Assembly (NCBI GenBank): GCA_945787305.1
Contig: CALZIH010000022.1
Location: 1-17,748 of the forward strand
Length of the DNA stretch: 17,748 bases
Direction of reading: 5' to 3'
DNA from: an uncultured Desulfobulbaceae bacterium
GTDB taxonomy: Bacteria; Desulfobacterota; Desulfobulbia; Desulfobulbales; Desulfobulbaceae
Shown: positions 14,924-17,748 of the stretch, piece by piece
How positions within the stretch are numbered: the first letter of the stretch is position 1
How the letters are laid out: each line of letters opens with the position of its first letter
Position numbers and translations under genes: made by a program
The notes under the pieces: generated by a model
Told to the model about the DNA's origin: nothing
The model's input: only the letters and a program-made list of their open reading frames with translations
Database searches by the model: none

Positions 14924-15374
14924 TCTTGAACTATATATTTTCTTAGATAAAGGTTCTCTGCAATATGATAGATTAATTCTAGCATCCTCAATCCTTTTGC
15001 AAAAACCCATTTTATTAGCTGGTTATGCAGCTTCTCTGCAGAAAGCAAGTGAATAGCTTGCAGGTCACCGCCTGAATTATTTTCCCTATTGCCGGCTTGT
15101 TGTCAAGCTTTGCCCACCTTAATATTATCCACAACTTTTACGCCTATAAACTTGGACAGGTTTCCGGTAATTCGGTCGGTATATATTGACTCCATGGGCT
15201 GCCGGTGACGGCCTGCCTGCCCTGTATGTATTTAACCTGAGCAACCAAGAATAGTCCTCTCTCCACTCCAGCCGTCTTTGCAAAGTTCAATCTTCTTCTG
15301 CCCAAGCCTCTCTCAGTCATTACACTTTATTTTTCAGGATTCCGTTTTCGGCGGAACACAAGCCCGATAGCTAC

Positions 15375-15404
15375 ACTGTGGTACTCTTTACTGTGGTTCT
15401 CTAT
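15375..15404. repeat. Imperfect 15-bp tandem repeat
   Basis: ACTGTGGTACTCTTT (15375-15389) is directly followed by ACTGTGGTTCTCTAT (15390-15404), with 12 of 15 bases the same. A third, more diverged copy of the core, ATTGTGGTACTAG, occurs at about 15520. These could be transcription-factor sites or short duplications. Confidence 0.55.
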
Positions 15405-15504
15405 ACAACTTAAAACAATTAGCTATATATTGTAAAATCAAGATACCCTTATAAAGAGTATATACATTCGCCATGTTATAAAAATATAATTTATTTATTG
15501 CTTA

Positions 15505-15519
15505 GTGATAATGTATCAC
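15505..15519. promoter_or_regulatory. Operator-like inverted repeat
   Basis: GTGATA-ATG-TATCAC is a perfect 6-3-6 inverted repeat in AT-rich DNA upstream of the nucleotidyltransferase gene. Size and symmetry fit a dimeric repressor site; the DNA-binding protein is not identified. Confidence 0.35.
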
Positions 15520-15790
15520 ATTGTGGTACTAGTTGCTTTTGTAGATTATGACAAATTTACCTTGTTCTTTTTATGTTGAAAGATATGTTGCAATACAAAT
15601 TACTGAAAAGTGCAGTGAGCAATGCTTGACAATAAGAAATCAAAAGATATATATATTAATAAATAGAGTAAATGATGTTAAATCAAGAGAAGTGATGAGA
15701 CAACAAGTCACCTCAGCGGGCAAATCAGGTCGATGTAGAGCTACCAGTCCAGTGAGTACTCTTCATGGGATATGGAATAAGCCTCGACAG

Positions 15791-16711
15791 ATGCCCACTT
15801 CCGTCGACACCATGCTGTCCTTACCTGGCAAGACTACCCCTTTTGCCGACAAAGACGAGATCTTCCAAGAGCTCTCTTTTCTCAAGCCATACCGCAACCT
15901 CATTCACAGCCTCGTACTCGTAGGCAGTACGGCTCATGGAGCCCAAACCGTCAACTCCGATATTGATATTGTCCTTATCACCACAACCCGAGGGCATGAA
16001 AAAGTATGCGACGTTCTCTTTGAAAAAGAAATTGAAGAATCACTGAGCAGTGACGAAAACTCAAAGTTTGAATACACGATTCTTTCCTCCCTGCAAACGG
16101 AAAAACTTTTTCAGATTTCATCACCATTTGCCTATTCAATTTGTCACGGGATGGTTTTTCAGGATGACGGGTATTTAGCGTCGCTTTGCAAAAAGCGGTT
16201 TCCTCTGCTACCTGAAAAAGAATATTATACGACTTGCCTGTATGAGAACATTGCTACCCCGTATTACGGGATGCTGAAGAAACTTCATGGTGAAGCAAGG
16301 CAAAGAGGGTGCACGTCATCATGCCGCAGAAAAAATAAGGGCTGTGAGGGGTTGCAGTCTGCCCATGTGTTCGCGAAGCTGATAATGGGAATGTTCTATG
16401 TAACCTTGCCATCACGGAATATGATCCCCCTAACCAAGGGTGATGTGGTTACATACGCGAAAATGGCCTATGGTTCCCAAGGGGAAAATGTGGCAAAACT
16501 GGTAGTCTCCTTAATGCGGGAAAAGCGCTCATCTTTTTGTTTCGATGAATACAAGATACTGAAAAAATTTGCAGTTCAACTGTTCAAGGAAATACTGGGC
16601 ATTATAGGCTTGGGCAGAGAAGTACGAGAGATCATTGCAGATGCTGCACGGATAGCAAGAGAAGATTACCATTTGATCCATAACCCTGTGACGAAAAACT
16701 GTGTTGTCTGA
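15791..16711 (+). CDS. Nucleotidyltransferase-fold protein
   Basis: A protein of about 306 residues with a pol-beta-type nucleotidyltransferase motif: L-V-G-S-T-A-H-G starts the pattern G-S-x10-D-x-D (residues 45-59), giving two of the metal-binding acids. Such proteins move a nucleotide to a small molecule, protein or RNA; minimal members are also found in toxin-antitoxin pairs. The C-terminal part is helical, with a Cys/Arg/Lys-rich insert (about 174-188) that might bind metal or nucleic acid. The open frame reaches back to 15548, but that extension has AT-rich, non-coding-like codon use. I chose the ATG at 15791 because it lies closest before conserved sequence; ATGs at 15548, 15695 and 15812 are possible and no ribosome site decides. 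The stop is followed by a small hairpin (GAACAC/GTGTTC, 16710-16724). The target is unknown. Confidence 0.65.
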   Translation: MPTSVDTMLSLPGKTTPFADKDEIFQELSFLKPYRNLIHSLVLVGSTAHGAQTVNSDIDIVLITTTRGHEKVCDVLFEKEIEESLSSDENSKFEYTILSSLQTEKLFQISSPFAYSICHGMVFQDDGYLASLCKKRFPLLPEKEYYTTCLYENIATPYYGMLKKLHGEARQRGCTSSCRRKNKGCEGLQSAHVFAKLIMGMFYVTLPSRNMIPLTKGDVVTYAKMAYGSQGENVAKLVVSLMREKRSSFCFDEYKILKKFAVQLFKEILGIIGLGREVREIIADAARIAREDYHLIHNPVTKNCVV

Positions 16712-16772
16712 ACACATGGTGTTCGCTGAGATCTCCCCGGTTTATAAACCATCCCAATAGCGCCAATCAACT

Positions 16773-17155
16773 TCAGTCCATTAAACCTATATATTCCCTG
16801 AAGATGGACGGGTATAATCTTGAATTAAAAAGAATGTTCATCATCATGTAGCACTCATGGGTGCAGAAGCACTCCTTCCTTTCAATTGCCGCAACCGCCT
16901 CTGCAGCCTGTCTGGATCGTAAGATCTGTCGCAGATTGCAATCAAACGCTCTAATATTCCCAAGGTGCCGGGTAAACGATTCGCAGGGGTACACGTCCCC
17001 CGTTTCAGTCACCACCAAGGTAAGACGGCCGGCATAGCAGGGAATAACCTGTTGCCGTTTGATTTGCGTTTGGTGAATGAGCCGACGTTGAACAATATCC
17101 TGTGCAGCTTTAATTCGTGCACCTCTGAATCGATACTTAGCCGCCTCATTTGATT
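16773..17155 (-). pseudogene. C-terminal SPASM fragment of a radical SAM protein
   Basis: About 127 residues that match the auxiliary-cluster (SPASM) end of a radical SAM protein: I-P-C-Y-A-G-R, then T-E-T-G-D-V-Y-P-C-E, L-G-N-I-R, and the terminal C-F-C-T-H-E-C-Y. These cysteines normally hold extra [4Fe-4S] clusters. The radical SAM core with CxxxCxxC is missing. The open frame continues to an ATG at 17207, but the upstream DNA encodes the Ppx protein in another frame, so those codons are artefactual. The piece appears joined to the truncated Ppx gene at about 17150-17160, as by a deletion or recombination. It is probably not expressed as a functional enzyme. Confidence 0.7.
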
Positions 17156-17463
17156 TCAAGTTGGATTCCAGTTCGATCAAGTATCGTTCTGGCGAAACCG
17201 GCTCCATTCGGAGCCTGCCGCAGCGCCTGGGTGCCTACCATCCGATAGCTGGAAATCGTGGACTGCTTGAGCTCGGCCGCGAAATCCTCCAACGCAAAAA
17301 GGGTCCGCTCCATCGCTTGAGGAGAAAGACCCTTTTCTTTGCTGAACTGGCCGCCCAAACGGGTGATCCGGCGGACATACTTGGCCGGAATCACCTGGCC
17401 ATCGTGAACATCGCCGAGCAACAGGCGAACGGTGTTGGTGCCAACGTCAATTGAGGCCAGCAC
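17146..17463 (-). pseudogene. Truncated Ppx/GppA phosphatase (N-terminal part)
   Basis: A GTG-initiated frame of 105 residues whose first 100 or so match the start of exopolyphosphatase/pppGpp phosphatase proteins: I-D-V-G-T-N-T-V-R-L-L is the phosphate-binding loop of the ASKHA fold, and M-V-G-T-Q-A-L-R corresponds to the A-T-x-A-x-R region. The reading then stops at L-E-I-K, exactly where family members continue into the second half of the first ATPase lobe and a C-terminal domain (full length about 300-500). The GTG directly follows the TAA of the PhoU-like gene, giving a phosphate-related operon. Loss of the remaining domain should abolish activity. Confidence 0.75.
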
Positions 17464-17748
17464 TTATTTTTTGCCGACTATAGCCTTGACGACATTGTAG
17501 GTATGATCGCCGATTTTTTCGAAATTGTGCAACATGTCTATGAAAACCAGGCCGGGCTGCACAGCACACTCACCGGTATTGAGGCGGACAATATGGTTAT
17601 TGCGATACTCATCCTCAAGACGGTTGACAGTGTCTTCCATGTGCCGGGACTTTTCAATGATGGTGGTATCGCCCCGCTCCATGGAAGCGACAACGAAAGA
17701 AAGAAACTCCCTGGTCTTTGCCCCAATTTCGAGTATTTCATTATTGCC
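17464..17748 (-). CDS. PhoU-like C-terminal domain, probable Na/Pi cotransporter (5' end outside window)
   Basis: The frame is open to the right edge and gives about 94 residues. The last part, L-V-F-I-D-M-L-H-N-F-E-K-I-G-D-H, is the conserved PhoU helix with the F-E-x-I-G-D-H signature, preceded by helical heptad-like segments (E-K-S-R-H-M-E-D-T-V-N-R-L). In bacteria this domain is often the C-terminal regulatory part of Na/Pi cotransporters (PF02690 with PhoU), and the upstream residues (I-G-A-K-T-R-E-F-L) fit that better than a stand-alone PhoU, though the membrane part lies outside the window. The internal ATG at 17682 is not the real start. Its neighbour is a phosphate-linked Ppx fragment. 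Confidence 0.75.
   Translation of the reverse strand, partial: GNNEILEIGAKTREFLSFVVASMERGDTTIIEKSRHMEDTVNRLEDEYRNNHIVRLNTGECAVQPGLVFIDMLHNFEKIGDHTYNVVKAIVGKK

Larger units (their letters stand above)
14924..15547. other. Long non-coding interval with small repeats
   Basis: No convincing gene is visible; a minus-strand frame (to 15048) overlaps the radical SAM gene and has no domain. The interval becomes very AT-rich after about 15400. It contains an imperfect tandem repeat and an operator-like inverted repeat (listed separately) and no clear terminator for the long operon. Confidence 0.5.

Noticed and set aside
14779..15048. Minus-strand frame overlapping the end of the radical SAM gene
   Set aside because: About half lies antisense to a confident gene; the rest shows no family and no start signal.
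15125..15133. Perfect DnaA-box-like 9-mer TTATCCACA
   Set aside because: Only one copy was seen, with no cluster, no dnaA/dnaN neighbour and no origin layout; chance is a sufficient explanation.
16710..16724. GAACAC/GTGTTC hairpin after the nucleotidyltransferase
   Set aside because: The 6-bp stem has a 3-base loop but no T run, so it is too weak to call a terminator.
1..17748. CRISPR array, tRNA, rRNA or intact insertion sequence
   Set aside because: No regularly spaced repeats, no tRNA-like cloverleaf with a T-loop, no rRNA sequence and no transposase frame were found by eye.

Overview
This window looks like chromosome from a sulfur-metabolising member of the Desulfobacterota (Desulfobulbales-like). 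That placement is inferred from content only: DsrE-fold proteins, a YeeE/YedE transporter with a TusA-type carrier, a sigma-54 two-component system with a Cys-rich 'CW' sensor kinase, and a SPASM-type radical SAM fragment. No taxonomic marker gene is present.

Layout. 1-1090: the 3' end of an AT-rich alpha/beta hydrolase, then decayed coding fragments. 1091-5180 (minus): a compact signalling operon of membrane HAMP kinase, NtrC-type sigma-54 activator and soluble CW-domain kinase. 5181-5964: a large divergent control region with an excellent sigma-54 promoter on the plus strand, repeated candidate activator sites, and a long leader that ends in a strong intrinsic terminator just before the first gene. 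5965-8764 (plus): a DsrE-like protein, a 55-residue protein, a frameshifted remnant, a second DsrE-like protein carrying a cysteine, and a PMT/ArnT-type membrane glycosyltransferase. 8765-9334: a second control region with another near-consensus sigma-54 promoter. 9335-14923 (plus): YeeE/YedE transporter, TusA-like carrier, two very small single-helix membrane proteins with acidic tails, a UspA protein, an FAD-dependent oxidoreductase and a B12-type radical SAM enzyme; the last three overlap by ATGA. 14924-15790: mostly non-coding, with small repeats. 15791-16711 (plus): a nucleotidyltransferase-fold protein. 16773-17748 (minus): the PhoU-like end of a probable Na/Pi transporter, a Ppx/GppA gene cut after about 102 codons, and, fused at the break, the C-terminal SPASM part of an unrelated radical SAM protein.

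How it may work. The divergent two-component system is well placed to activate both sigma-54 promoters, and so both sulfur-handling blocks. In the second block a thiosulfate/sulfur-type importer would deliver sulfur to a TusA carrier, with small membrane proteins as possible adaptors, and DsrE-like proteins encoded in the first block as further relay partners. The USP, FAD and radical SAM genes are translationally coupled and follow in the same direction, so sulfur uptake may be tied to an uncharacterised oxidation or radical modification, possibly of a lipid or glycan given the nearby glycosyltransferase. The promoters, motifs, overlaps and gene order are read directly from the sequence; the shared pathway is inference.
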